A stretch of 64,000 bases of DNA from Fallopia convolvulus (GCA_964016875.1 OZ024730.1:37139795-37203794); one strand, 5' to 3'; positions 11,029 to 22,872 are shown, counted from the stretch's first letter. The notes: generated by a model from the letters alone, not told the origin. Numbers and translations: made by a program.

Positions 11029-13095
11029 TCAACAAGCATAAAATGTACTTTCTAGGACCTCACTTGGAACTTCCTCATCCTCGTCATCCTCATCATCCTC
11101 ATCAATTTTTTTTTTCTTTCGTTTGCTAGTAACCAATCTTGAGTGCAAATAAGTGCTTGTACCGTCTTATAAAACATCAAAACACATTAAGTTAGTAACT
11201 TATCATGTAATTCAACAGTAATTAACTAATAGACATTTTCAAATGAAATAAAAAACTGACTTACTTCAAGTTTCAAGTTACTTCTGTAATCTAAAATTGT
11301 TCGTCTTCTAGTGCTAAATGCGGATTCAGAAGGAATCGTAGATATGGGAATTGCTAGGACATCTCGAGCCATACATGCAAGGATGAGATACCTTTGATGA
11401 TTTTTCGACCACCACTGTAAGACATTCATATTTTTTTGCTCAGATTTGTCAGCCAAGTATAAATCAAATTCTGACCTCAACCCATCTTCACATTCATTGT
11501 CTTCTTCCACAACATAATCCAACCATTCAGTCTCATCACCTTTTTCAAGTTGATGTTCTTGTGAACCTTGGCCCTCAGTTTTACTAAGCTTGAGTTTGTA
11601 GATATCAAACAAAGTGTATGCAAAATTCTTTACCTTCTTCGCCATAATCTGCACCTCACTTTCACCAAATAAACCTTTCAAAACTGATGTAACTCCACGC
11701 ATTTTGTGCTGAGGATCAAGGATTGCAGCCACAAACACTAACATATTAAGTTTCCTCAAGTCTCCCAAATACTTGTCAAACTTCTTTTTCATCTCAAATC
11801 CCATCATACTCGTATTAACATCATCACTCTCCATTAATTCCCTCAACAACTTTAAGCACACAAGTATATGAAATATGAGCCAATTACATGTGACATACAA
11901 ACTTCCCGATACCTGTTTAGTCAAATCATAGAAGCCTTCCAAAAACTGTTTAAGAGATTCACATCTTTCCCAATCATCAGTTGTCATAGGCCCCAATTCA
12001 GATCCTTCACGCAAAGCTGGAATCTCCATTCTTTCAAATACAGTTCTATATTTCAGCACTGACTCCAACATTAAGTAGGTAGAATTCCACCTTGTAAGTG
12101 CATCAAGTTTCACTGTACTCGTATACTCGACCTCTAAAGTTGCTGCCTTTTTTATGAATGCAGCCTTTCTAGAAGAAGAACCCTTAACAAACTTAGCCAT
12201 AGCTCGGATCTTTTTAATATGCTCACCCCCTAAAGCCATACCATCTTGCACTATAAGATTAATTATATGTGCAATGCATCTCACATGCAAGTGTTCTCCT
12301 TTAGTAATGGAAGTTTCACGTTTTTTAAACTTATCCTTAACATAATTGCAAGCAACATCATTTGACCCCACATTATCAACAGTAATTGCTAAAAGCTAAA
12401 AAGACAAACCCCAAAATCTCAAACAATCTTCAATGGCCATACCAATCGACTCTCCACTATGAGAGTCGGTGACACAGAAATTAATTATCCTCTTTTGTAA
12501 AGCCCATTTATTATCAACCCAATGAGCAGTCACACACATATAATTTTGAGTTGATATTGATGTCCAAGTATCAGTTGTCAAACACACACTCACACAAGAA
12601 GTGTTAAGAAGATCTTTTAACTTGTTTCTTTCTTTCAAATAAAGATAAAAAACTGCACGTCTAATAGTGTGACGAGAAGGCATTACATACAAGGGTTGAG
12701 CAACCGAGAAAGCACCTCTAATTCCTCTTTTCTCTACTGATCTAAATGGTATCTCATCAAAAATTATCATTTCAATTCTTCATCTTAACACTACTATCAC
12801 CACAACTTTCTAAAGTGAGTTGAGTTTGTGTACCTTTGCCCTCATTCCTCGGATTATTTGGACATTTTTCCCAGTGCCTCAACACATTTTTGGTGCCAGC
12901 CATATTTGAATCACAAGCATAGTTGCAATCGCAGAACTTGCACTTGGCTCTCTTTCTTCCATCTACATAGGATTCATCAAAGTCTTCCCAATACTCCCTT
13001 CTCTTTGCTCTCTCTTTTTTAACTAGGGGTCTTCCACTGGCAACTTTGGGTTGAGATTCAAGAGTTTGATTCATTTCACTTGGCTGAGTCTCCAT
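11029..13095 (-). pseudogene. hAT transposase (BED zinc finger / RICESLEEPER-like), two lesions and one intron
   Basis: Domains in order: a BED zinc finger (CKFCDCNYAC...VLRHWEKC) near the ATG at 13093-13095; the RNase-H-like core with SVCLTTDTWTS (first catalytic Asp) and AITVDN (second Asp); and the C-terminal hAT dimerisation region with LQWWSKNH, MARDVLAIP and STIPSESAFS, which supplies the conserved Glu. A deletion or frameshift lies near 12770-12774 and an in-frame TAG at 12396-12398, so no full protein can be made. A 99-base GTAAGT...AG intron (11166-11264) joins in phase to a last exon, 11029-11165, that restores the family motif ALICTQDWL and ends in an acidic tail. The product would cut and rejoin the element's ends in the nucleus. 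Confidence 0.9.
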
Positions 13096-13629
13096 CTAAC
13101 CAAAATTAAAAAATACATCATCATTGACAGTTTGATATTAATGTTTAACAAAAGCTACAGCCTAATCAAATTAATATAACCCCTCCAAGTCGTCAACTTA
13201 CGTTTTTTGTAGATAATTCCATGGATATTTGGATATTTCAAATATGATTCTGAATTCTGAATTTCCCGTCAAAGTGTCAAGTGAAGTGACTCAAGTGCCA
13301 ACTTAATTCATGCCCAACAAATCAACAATTACTGCATAATCTGCATTAGTTACTTAGTTAGTAGTTACTGCATAATCTTCTAGTTGAACAAACAATGATT
13401 ATCAATTTATCACAAGTTTTCTTTGATTATTATCAAGGAGTGTAGCCACAATTTTTTTTTCACTATCCAGAGATATAGATATGCAACAGCAGGGAACAAA
13501 CAATGAAATTCACAAGTTTTCCCAATCTTCTTTCATAATGAAACAAAAGGAAAAAGATACCAGCAGTAAGTTAGTGAAGACAGGCAAACAGTAAACAAGA
13601 AAGTAAGGAGAAGGCAAGCAAGTAAGCCA

Positions 13630-14150
13630 ACAGTAAGTCAACAGGCGAGCGAGATACCAGCTAAGACAGGCAACAGGCGAGCAAAGACGATACCAGCGAA
13701 GACAACAGGCGAGCAAAGATAGGCAACAGTAAACCAACAACAAGGAGAGTCAAGCGACGATACCAGCAAGATACCGGCGAGCGAAATAGAAGGCGAGATA
13801 CCGGCGAGTATCGAGTAAAGAGAAGGCAAGACGGAGCGAAACAGGCGAGCAAAGACACCGGCGAGCACAAACAGATCTAGAGCGGAGACTGTCGAGGGCC
13901 TCAAGGCGACTGGCGGAGAGAGATATGGCGAATGTCGAGGCCGAGGGCGCCGGAAAGCAAGGAGTCGACTGTCGAGGGCACCAGAGAGAGATGGCGGCGG
14001 CAAAAGCAGGCTTGAGAGATCGATGGCGCCAACAAGGAGTCGACTGTCGAGGGCGGAGACACCGGAGAGAGATGGCGACTGGCGAGGGCGGGCTCCATTG
14101 TCGAGGGCGGAGAGATGGCGCCGGCCGAGCGGCGCCGAAGGTCGAGCTCT
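13630..14150. repeat. GC-rich imperfect repeats in the hAT 5' region
   Basis: Two repeat types occur. Units containing ACAGGCGAGCAAAGA lie at about 13670-13870. Units containing GTCGACTGTCGAGGGC with GAGAGAGATGGCG lie at about 13960-14115. Long open frames on the minus strand here are Arg/Ser/Leu-rich by-products of the repeats, with no domain. The position suggests a 5' leader or subterminal region of the transposon. Confidence 0.5.
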
Positions 14151-14799
14151 CATATGTCGGGTTGAATGAGCGGAAGAGAATGAGAAGACTCGAAGAGTGA
14201 GGCGGAATGGGTTGCTTGAATGCGGGAGTTAGGGTTATTGCCAAGGGCCAACATCAGAAAAATAAGAAAAATATTAAATATTAAATTTTTTACGGGTCTT
14301 ACGGGTCGACCCGTAACCCGGCGGGTTGACCCGTACCCGACCCGTAACCCGTAATCCCTGAAATATGTGACCCATGACCCGACCCGTAAATGACGGTTCG
14401 GTCCGGGTTACGGGTCGCCCGGACCGCTGAGCATCCCTAGTTAAAGTAGAAGAGATAGATAGTAAGTTTATTGATTAGACGAAAGTTGGTTGATTTACTT
14501 ACTTAAAATTAACGAAAGTTGGTTGATTTACTTACTTAAAGTTAACGAAAGTTAGCGCCTTTATGTGATAAAAGCATGATCTTTATGTTTCATTGGCTTG
14601 TGTATGCATGATTGTTGTTGTGGGGACACCTAAACCTTAGAAATCTATTTCCTTTGTTAAAAAACCTAGCTTTATTAATTACTTGCGCTCCAAGTAACAA
14701 AACTTGACATAGACTATCTCTTGTGGACGAACCTGACTCCCCTGTACTCGGCGGGGTCTTGATTATAAATTTGTTTGTTGTCAAGAAACCCTCTCAATA

Positions 14800-16106
14800 G
14801 CTGAGCAGCTACTCCTACTTTTTATAAAAACTACTCCGTAATACTCCCCCACTACTCACATAGGCATTTCAATTTCTTAAAATTTTGTTTCTAAAATAAA
14901 CCCCCAAGTTTTTTGTTTTCTCTTCACTTCCGTTCCATCCTCAAACAAAAAAATCCCCAAATTTTGTTTGATCGGTCATTCTCTTTCATTATGATCGAAT
15001 CGTTCTAACAAATTTTGGCTCTTCTTCCTCAATTCTAACCTTCTTCAATTCCTTCCTTGATTTCTAGATTTTCCTCTTTTGATCGATCGCCAGATCTGAA
15101 GTCACCTTTCGTTGATGGAGGGGGATCAATGGCGAGATTGCGGCGGCGATAAATGTGTCAAAATTGTGCTCTCTAATATTATAGTATGATGTTGGAGATT
15201 GGTAGCAATCGAGCTTGAATCCGACGTCCCCTGGTAAATTTGTTTAGAGTTCTGACGTCCCCTGGTGAATTTTCCGGCCTTGAATTTCAACGAAAATGGT
15301 AAAAGCGGCAACATGCACGATGATGTCAAAGATTCACCATCAGTCTTGACAGAGATAGACGGTGGCGGATTGAACCTCAACAGTCAATCTTATGTTCTAC
15401 TTGAACTCTATTTGTGTGTTTGAACTTCAAATTGTTAAGCTCTTTTATATTCTTCTTTTTTATGTAGGGATGGTTAATTTTAGTGTTTGATATTCAAAGA
15501 TTTGGTCGAATTTCTAGGCTTGGCTATTAGTTGATATACTCTTTTTTACGTCTTTCTTCTTTACTTATGGGGTTGCAGAGGCTGTGATCGATTTGACCCA
15601 GACTAGACTGGACTACGTCGATAGCCTAATTTGATTATTTTGGCCTAAAACATGGCGAGAGGAGGTCGTTTTGGATGTATGCGTGTACATGGTAACAAAT
15701 AAGGGCTCCCCAAAAGTGTAGGCGTGACCGTGGCGAGGGAGGCAAGCACACGGAGACTCGAGGAAATTGGCCAAATTTAGGCTTTGTCCCCTTCTTTTCT
15801 TGATTGGTATAGAACTACAATGGTGGAATGGGAAAAGGGAAGATGATGTTTACCTAATTTTTTGAAGAAAAAAAATAGTTTTTCTTTTCAAGGAAAAAAT
15901 AGTTAAAGCGACATCGTGTTTTTAAATGGCAAAATGGCGCTCAATCATACCCAAAAATTTATGAATGGCGCTCATAGCGAAAATTTTCCCAAATCCTCAC
16001 CAGAAGCTCTAATTTTATCACTCCCTCTCGAAGTCACCTTACTCCAGAAAGCACTCCCTCTCTTATTTTCACCCTCACCAATCCATGAAAAACGAAGATG
16101 ACGATG
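14800..16106. other. Probable host DNA, no confident gene
   Basis: Mostly unique sequence. A pyrimidine-rich tract at 14930-15110 followed by ATGGAGGGGGATCAATGG (15115) looks like a plant 5' leader and start codon, but the frame closes after 24 codons. Another short start lies at 15651. ATGGCGCTCA occurs twice (15931 and 15964). Bases 16085-16111 may be the first codons of an exon cut by the LARD insertion (see findings). Confidence 0.3.
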
Positions 16107-16614
16107 ACTTGTGACCCGGCTACTGTCGTCGTGCCAAGATCAAAGATAATTAACCTAATACAAGCAAGTATAACGAGTAAGTCGGGGTCGTACCCAAGAG
16201 AACTTGCGGCTTCTAGTATCAATATTTTTACCAACTAAAGACATGGGGAAATCAAGAGAAAGATCTAAACTAAACTAAGAAACAAATAACAAACAATCAA
16301 ACAAATCAATAGAGAAACAAGTTCATTCAAAAAATCCACTCTAAAATAATCATTCGATCACAAATTCATCCATTGATTCCTTTTACACCTATGGTTAATT
16401 CTTAGAGAAAATTGCACTAAACCACCCGTTAAATAGGCGAATTTACACTTAACCACCCGTTATACACAAATTTGTTTTAAACCACCCAAAACTTTCATTC
16501 TGTTAACAAATAGCCACCCACAAGCCTTTTCCGTCAAAAAATCCGTTAAATCCTACCCTTTGACAATTTTGCCCTCAACTGTTCATCATTTCTTCTTCTT
16601 CTTCCGTCTTGTCT

Positions 16615-16858
16615 GGCCTCTAACCTCGCTCGCCAACCACACAGGTTCTGGAGGCCGCCGAACACCTTGGATTTGAGCACCAGGTTCTGGAGTTGGCGAT
16701 TGAAGCCTTGGGAGACGCGGGTCTTGAACTGGGCGAGCAGATGAAGCAACGCGGCCTCCTCTTCCGCCTCCCCCTCGACGAGGGCTTTCACGAGATTGTG
16801 GAGGCTCTCGCGGTCGATCCAGGCTTGGATCTCGGACTCGATGCCGCCGGCGACGCGG
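16615..16858 (-). pseudogene. Second captured coding fragment, source unknown
   Basis: An open minus-strand frame of high GC encodes a helical segment containing IESEIQAWIDRESLHNLV and EEEAALLHLLAQFKTRVSQG. I do not recognise the source gene. It has no start codon of its own, and its first 60 or so bases are repeated at 17084-17150. A chance open frame in GC-rich DNA cannot be excluded. Confidence 0.35.
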
Positions 16859-16904
16859 GCTAGCTCGTGAGTGGAGGCGCGGAGGCGAAATTGAGGCCAA
16901 CCCC

Positions 16905-17080
16905 AGCCCTCTGCATATCGAACAAAACAGAAAACGCCTGAGACAGGTTAGAGCTATGGGCATGGGCTTTAATAAGCGTATTGTAGAGATTCGCATTGGG
17001 ACGGTCGACCTGATTGAAAGCCCTAACAGCCAATCCGATTTTCCGATAGAGGGAGAAAGTAGAGATGAGCTTGGGGACGA
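16905..17080 (-). pseudogene. Captured pentatricopeptide-repeat (PPR) gene fragment
   Basis: On the minus strand, one frame through 17080-16905 reads as PPR protein. It contains SKLISTFSLYRKIG-like helices, then RAFNQVDRPNANLYNTLIKA, then SQAFSVLFDMQRAGV, which is the classic pattern of two antiparallel helices ending in a degenerate P/L-type repeat. PPR proteins bind organellar RNA, but this piece is far too short to do so and has no start codon. The frame runs out near 16860. Its last part (FDMQRAG) recurs near 17245 through the internal duplication. The source gene is not in the window. Confidence 0.7.
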
Positions 17081-18552
17081 CGAGATTGTGGAGGCTCTCG
17101 CGGTCGATCCAGGCCTGGATCTCGGACTCGATGCCGCCGACGACGCAGGCTAGCTCGTGAGTGGAGGCGCGGAGGCGAAATTGAGGCCAACCCTAGCCCT
17201 CTGCACATCGGACAAAACAGGAAAACCCCAGCCCTCTGCATATCGAAGCGTCGGCGAGAAGAGACCCAGGAAGGGGCTCGGAGTGGGGCTGAAGCGGCGG
17301 CCATTGGAGGCGGGGGTTCAAGGAACCCGTTTCAATTTGGGGCGAAATTGAGGGCAAAGTAGTAATTGTACACGATTTAACGGATTTTTTTGACGGAAAA
17401 GGCTCGTGGGTGGCTATTTGTTAACGGAATGAAAGTTTTGGGTGGTTTAAAACAAATTCGTGTATAACGGGTGGTTAAGTGTAAATTCGCCTATTTAACG
17501 GGTGGTTTAGTGCAATTTTATCTAATTCTTATCCTAATCATTAGCAATCGCAAGTCCACGGTCCAAAAAATTCTTTAACCCTAGGCAAGGACGCTTAACC
17601 TAGAATTAGCATAGAGAACAAGGATGTGTAGGATACAAGTCAAGACAACCAAGCTACAAGTTGATTGAATTAACTTATAATTAATTCTCTTCTTAAATCC
17701 TAGTTGCATAGACAACATATCTAAGTTCTAAGTTGTTTTCACAGAACAGATTTGTCCACGGTACAAATCTAATCCAACAGTAGAAAATCAATCAATTCAA
17801 CAAGTTAGCTACTCATGCAGAATCAATCAACATTCATATAATAAAGCACAAGAGAATTGATATTAACCAAATGATAGAAATCAATTACCAAAACCTCACG
17901 AGTTCATACATCATAGCTTCACCTTCGAACAAATCCCAAATGGTAAACTCTCCATAAAAACTGAAATAAACTCTAGGTTAAACTAAAAGGAGGCTCTCTC
18001 CAACTTATTACGAACGAGGTCTATAAATACTAAAACATCCGAATAATAACTAAAACATAAATATAATAAAACATAAAATAAGGATAAAACGAAGGCGGCG
18101 CGGAACACAAGCAACCGCGAGCGCGGTGGTAGGCCGCGGGTGCGGCAACTTCGGCTTCACAACCTCGCGGATTTGGATATCACCGCGGTCTCGGTAGGAT
18201 TCCGCGCTCGCGGATCTTCTTCCGACAGCTTTTTGGTGTTACCTTCGGAGGTGGTTTTGACCCACTTAGAGTTGGAATTTGAACTCACAGTAAAAACATG
18301 AATTGTATCTCTTCGAGTTAGCTTTCCAATGATACCAATTTTAGCATCATCCGATCACTGTAGCTCCCGAACGATGCGTCACAAAAAGGTGGCATCAAAA
18401 CAACTCCAAATCAACACTTGTATTCAAAACTCTTGCAATTCTTCAAATCGTGTGTTCGGTCTTCATATTACAATTATGCTCAAAAATAACCTAAACACAC
18501 TCAAATCATGCCTAAAATACAAGAGATAACCATACTAATCTAGAGCGTATCA

Positions 18553-19220
18553 AATTCCCCCATACTTAAACTTTGCTTGTCCTCGAGTAAGCTCAAAATA
18601 AATATAACATGAAAAATATCTAAGGTCTCAAGAAATATGGGAAAAATATGATAACCTAAACACTCAGCTCCTAACCCGAACCCATGTAGAGAAACAAAGA
18701 GAAAAAACATGAAAGCTCAACCACACACCTCACCTCACCAAAATACATATAAAATCAACTCTCAAGCTCTAAAAATTGTAGAGCGTCCTAGGATCTACCC
18801 GACATCTAAAATGTAATCCCCAAGCCCCAAAGTAGAATGAAATCCTAAACACTCCAAATTTTCCACTCAATTCTACTTTGGCGATCTTTCGGGTTTTCAC
18901 CTAATCACTCATTTCATTTTTTCTTCATAGGTGAGCTCACATATGCTCACATCTCTCATAAACCTCATATTACCCCTGCCTATTACTGGTCCGGATTTAC
19001 CTTCTTTTTACCTGAGTCACCCTTTCGGGTTTTCGACTCATCCAAGGATTTTATATGCCTTTTTTTATTTTTTATGGCTTTTTCGTTTTTTTCTTTTTCT
19101 TTTCTCTTTATTATGCAAAAACTATGGTGCAAGTGCTCCATGAAAAGAAGAAAATCAAAAAGATTGAAGCAAATCGAAGAAAAAACAACTAACTACACTA
19201 ACTAGGATAAGCGTAGCGAG
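18553..19220 (-). other. LARD internal region, 3' part, with polypurine tract
   Basis: The minus strand at 18566-18553 reads TATGGGGGAATT followed by the TG of the LTR, which is the polypurine tract for plus-strand priming. The rest is low-coding spacer with several TTTCGGGTTTTC phrases. No gene is seen. The stretch ends at the TSD of the Tekay-like insertion (GCGAG, 19216-19220). Confidence 0.7.
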
Positions 19221-19518
19221 TGTAATATCCGCGATATTCCAAGTTTTTATAATATAAAGTTTATTGTCAATTATTTTCTCTAAATTAAAAGGAGGATTTT
19301 AATCAAATTAAAATCTACTATACTTTTGGAAAAAGTTCATCAATAAAAAGATCATAGTCGAGAACTCAAATAAAATAACTCGAGGGATATAATTTAATAA
19401 AGTGAGGATTTTATTGAAGAGAACATTAATTAAAAATAATGATTTAGAAGTGAATTTTATTCATAAAATAAAATACATAAGGGCCTAAAAATCAAATTAC
19501 AAAGTCTTGTAAAAAGAA

Positions 19519-19600
19519 TGCAAGAGTCGGGATTTGAACCCGAGATCTCTTGCATCCTACCCTCACACGCCCCATACTCCCAACCACTAGACCAATTGCA
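19519..19600 (-). promoter_or_regulatory. Antisense tRNA-like Pol III promoter in the 5' LTR
   Basis: On the minus strand, TGGTCTAGTGG (rc of 19584-19594) fits the A-box consensus TRGYNNAGYGG and GGTTCAAATCC (rc of 19530-19540) fits the B-box. The spacing is 54 bases between box starts. TGCAAGAG and CTCTTGCA flank the T-arm-like hairpin TCGGG-TTCAAAT-CCCGA. It lies about 280 bp upstream of the TATA box and points away from it. Confidence 0.65.
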
Positions 19601-19879
19601 CTTTCTTACTACACCACACCATTCTAATCAACTTAAACCAATTTAATCTTCTCTTCTACAAAACAAAATAGACATCAGACTATGTCTGATGTGAGTTACG
19701 TAGATGGGACTCTCCTCCAATGCATGCCTTCTCCACCTCCATTGCCTTGCAAGACTCACCTTAGTGCATCACCCTCCATCATCACTCAAGAAGCACAACT
19801 TTGACCTATGGTGGAGCTTGGCCTCTTCCTCCATTGGTTCACACCTTGAGCCTTGGATTGCAAGCTCTCCCCAAGCTCC

Positions 19880-19887
19880 TATATAAA
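19880..19887 (+). promoter_or_regulatory. TATA box of the LTR Pol II promoter
   Basis: CCTATATAAAGGC, with TATATAAA at 19880-19887. The same core occurs in the 3' LTR (30330-30337) and, antisense, in the old LTR remnant near 5220. Transcription would start about 30 bases downstream. Confidence 0.6.
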
Positions 19888-22860
19888 GGCTCCTATTCAT
19901 CCTTTCTCCTCACACAATCAAACTCTTCTTCCTCCTCTAGCAAACACACTAGAAGCATTCAAAAATCAGCCACTCTCTCTAAGTTATTCATCCATTCAAA
20001 CACCATAAAAACACCACAAAATTCCCTCTTTCCTCCCCCTTGGAGTCGCCGGACTACCCTCGCAGGACCACCGCCGGATCGCCGGACCACCGCCGAGCCC
20101 GCCACTGCCGACGCCGCCGCCGCTCGTGCCGCCGGAGCCCCTGGCCGCACCGCCCGACGCCGGATCCCCTCCTCTGTTCTTCCTCTCCAGTGTTCTGTAA
20201 AAACAGAACGAGAAAGTATAAATCTCAATCCCAAATTTTATTTCTAAATTATGTTTATATGATTACTAGAGCCTTTTATGATTTTTGGAAAGTAGATAAA
20301 TACAATTGGAATAAAAATATTAGGTAAGAAGATCTTGTTAGTTGGATATTAGAAACAAACTTATTTACCATAGTAACTTAAGCTAATAAGAACATATAAA
20401 TATATTGCATGCTCTTTCTTAAAATAAATAACCTTATGAAATAATTAGAACATATAAATATATTGCATGCTCTTTCTTAAAATAAATAACCTTATGAAAT
20501 AATTAGAACATATAAATTAATATATGGATAGTATGTTTTTTTATGAAATAGATAGATCTTTATAAAATAAATCACAAAGTCTCTAATAGATAAAAGTTAT
20601 TGCATGTATAATCATATGATAAATAGGTTGTATAAATAATCATAACATACAAAATTATAATGTATATTAACACCTTGATCTTATAAGAAGTTAGAAATTG
20701 ATGCATGTAATAAACTTTAGAATATGTCATGTTTATAATTTTTGTCATAATAAACATACTTAGGAATTAAATCCTTTATAAATGAAAATATGATATAAGC
20801 ATACTTTTTAAGTGTAGGAACTACTACAAATTAAGGACTTCTAGTAATATGTACATATATAAATTTTAGTATAATCTTATTAGTGGAATAGGGCTAGAAT
20901 AAACTATGGAAGCAAAAATATTAATAATACCTAAGTGTAGAAATTAGTCACAAGACCAAAGTTGTGAATGAAATATATTAAGTAGAATATTACAAATATT
21001 CTAAGATAATTATAGAATAAGTGAATTGTTGGAAAAGGAAACCTTTTAATATAAGGAAAATATTAGTTTATAAATTAAAAATATTAAAATAATAGTATGA
21101 TCATAAGGTGAGAGTTCAATAAGGGAGGAATATATGTTATACAAGACATGAGAATATTTTTATAGACTTTATAAAATAAAAAGGATTCTAGAAATATTAT
21201 AAATAAAGATAGTGTATAATATGGTAATAATAGTAAGTTACCTAATCAAGCAACTTAAGAAATCCTATTCTAGGAAACTTCTAAGTAAGGAACTATGAAT
21301 ATGATATTTTTAGATAATAAGAATATTGAAAGTAAATACGATTTTTCTTAAAGGAATTAAATTGATAATTATTTTAATAAAGATATTTTCGGAATAATAA
21401 GGATATTACCAAAACTAAAATAATAATAACGGAATATTATTATTTTAGGAAAATTATTTTTCTAAATTATTATTATAATAATTTAGAAACGTAAACTCTC
21501 TTATAAATAGTATAAGAGGTATTTCGAACTCTAAAAGTAAAAATCGTGTTTTGAGCTTTTTCGTAAATTCTATATCATTAGGTCGGAATCCTCGCTCATA
21601 GTAGGAACTCGCCTAATTTTCGTCAAAAGCTCGTGCTAAACTCGATTACGCTAAGGCAAGTGGAATTTCCCCTTGTGCCCTTTTAATCCGTCTTTATACT
21701 ATTTCTCGATGTTGGGAACGACTTGTATGCTTAAATAAAAATGAATCTAGGAAATATCGATTGCTAGAAATAACGACTATTGTTAGCATAGATTGCTTTA
21801 TATATTCCTTGTTAGGATTATTTATGCTAGTGTGGTTATTAATTTGATTGTTACGATCTCGTTTCGAGATCGATGTCGAACTAGTGAGGGGCGTGGGATA
21901 GCCAACGCCTCTACATAACCCCACTAAGTCGTAAGTGCCTACGCGTTTGAAGTACGACTTTCGGGATCATGATCCCATCCGCTCCGATTGCAAGGAGGGA
22001 TGAGCGCACTCTAGCTAAGTGTCGGTAAACGGAGTTTTCCCTCGGGTGGCTCGGATTATCCGTGTCCCACCACATACTCTTTAAATCATAAATGGAAAGC
22101 GAATGTCTTTTACCACTAAATAAGATAAGTGCTAAGGCACAACTAAAATGACTAGATCGGACCGGTCTCTAATGACCGATCCGGCCCTCGGTCCATTACG
22201 GGCGCGAGTGGTATTTGATTTGATTGAATAAATGAAAGTTCCCAACATACCTTCTACTCTAAAGAAGACTACAATCTAGTAGTACTTCTCTTGCTCTTCA
22301 AGCTATACCTTTCGGGATATGCTATCGTAAATTCTCGTATCTTAGCTCCACATAGTCAAGCCATCGTAAACACAACCCTTTATCCTCTCATTACACCGAT
22401 AAGTTGAAATTACCAAAGTACCCTCGGGAAGTTCTATTCCCGCTTGCTTAGTCTCCTAGACTAATTCTTCTTTCCGCATGTTTGCCTGGCATTCTATCGC
22501 CCCTCGCGAATTATGTCAGATTCAGGAAACCATAGCAAGGCGAAGTGAAGGGAGGTGAAGGATGTCAAGACCACTCAAGATGTACTTTTATTTCCGTTTT
22601 AGTTTTAATATTACTCTATCTCCGAGACATGATGGATTTGGTGTTTGTTTTCAAGTAATCCTAAAGCTAAAAGACAATGTAAGACATTTTGTAATGAACT
22701 AAGTCTCCTTCAGGAGCATGTTTTCCGACTTATGTATTATGTTTTATTTCGCATTTTAATTGTTCTATATCATTCTAAAAGCCTTGGGTGACTTTGGACG
22801 GTAAAGTCTGAGGTCACTGGCGGTAATACCCAATGTTGTAAAATAGGGGTGTTACAATTA

Positions 22861-22872
22861 TGGTATCAGAGC
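22861..22872 (+). other. Primer-binding site, initiator methionine tRNA
   Basis: TGGTATCAGAGC starts four bases after the 5' LTR. It is complementary to the 3' end of plant tRNA-iMet, the usual minus-strand primer of Tekay-type chromoviruses. Confidence 0.92.

Larger units (their letters stand above)
10177..14439 (-). mobile_element. hAT-superfamily DNA transposon, autonomous-type but decayed
   Basis: Perfect 8-bp target-site duplications GTTAAAGT flank the element (10169-10176 and 14440-14447). Terminal inverted repeats are TAGGGTTGCTCAACGG on the left and, read inward, TAGGGATGCTCAGCGG on the right. Subterminal regions are dense in ACCCGTAACCC and GGGTCGACCCG motifs, the usual arrangement of transposase-binding sites in hAT elements. 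It encodes a transposase on the minus strand. It interrupts the Athila-like LTR and is therefore younger than it. Confidence 0.93.
9214..14799 (+). repeat. Athila-like LTR, split by a hAT element
   Basis: The LTR begins TGATATCCGCC directly after a purine-rich tract and ends ...GAAACCCTCTCAATA near 14799. Both ends and several internal phrases match the solo LTR at 43186-44660: GACTCC...ACTC-GCGGGGTCTTGA...AAATTT, and runs of GCGAAAGTTGAT-like repeats. The LTR proper is 9214-10176 plus 14448-14799. The 4.26 kb between them is a later hAT insertion and its TSD. No 5' partner LTR lies in the window. Confidence 0.6.
16405..17522. mobile_element. Pack-MULE (Mutator-like element carrying gene fragments)
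   Basis: Perfect 9-bp TSD TAATTCTTA (16396-16404 and 17523-17531); the uninterrupted site is visible in the right LTR (near 35764). Long terminal inverted repeats of about 150 bp or more start GAGAAAATTGCACTAAACC on the left and, read inward, GATAAAATTGCACTAAACC on the right. They are nearly identical and rich in repeated ACCACCC. The interior is GC-rich, unlike its surroundings, and holds fragments of at least one host gene. A segment of about 125 bp occurs twice (16793-16919 and 17084-17211). No transposase is present, so it is non-autonomous. Confidence 0.93.
16112..18552 (-). repeat. LARD 3' LTR (left copy), interrupted by a Pack-MULE
   Basis: Aligns through its length with 35480-36793 apart from the insertion at 16405-17522. 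In plus orientation the ends are TGACCCGG... and ...GTATCA. CpG-rich motifs such as CCGCGAGCGCGG near 18114 lie close to the inner end. Confidence 0.92.
19221..22856 (+). repeat. Tekay-like 5' LTR
   Basis: It contains an antisense tRNA-like module, a TATA box 660 bp in, a GC-rich proline/alanine-coding-looking leader (20040-20170) and a long AT-rich part (20.3-21.5 kb) with a 62-bp tandem duplication (AGAACATATAAATATATTGC units at about 20390-20510). Open frames inside the LTR (for example 19801-20247 on the plus strand and 19959-20234 on the minus strand) are compositional, but they are kept in both LTRs because the LTRs are young. Confidence 0.95.

Noticed and set aside
13638..14244. Long overlapping minus-strand ORFs (up to 171 codons) in the left hAT element
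   Set aside because: By-products of GC-rich repeats, open in several frames at once.
16586..16996. 136-codon minus ORF in the Pack-MULE
   Set aside because: Arg/Pro-rich and out of frame with the recognisable PPR segment.
19801..20247. 148-codon plus ORF and 91-codon minus ORF in the Tekay-like LTR
   Set aside because: Both follow a GC-rich leader segment and match no domain. Their presence in both LTRs only reflects recent duplication of the LTR.
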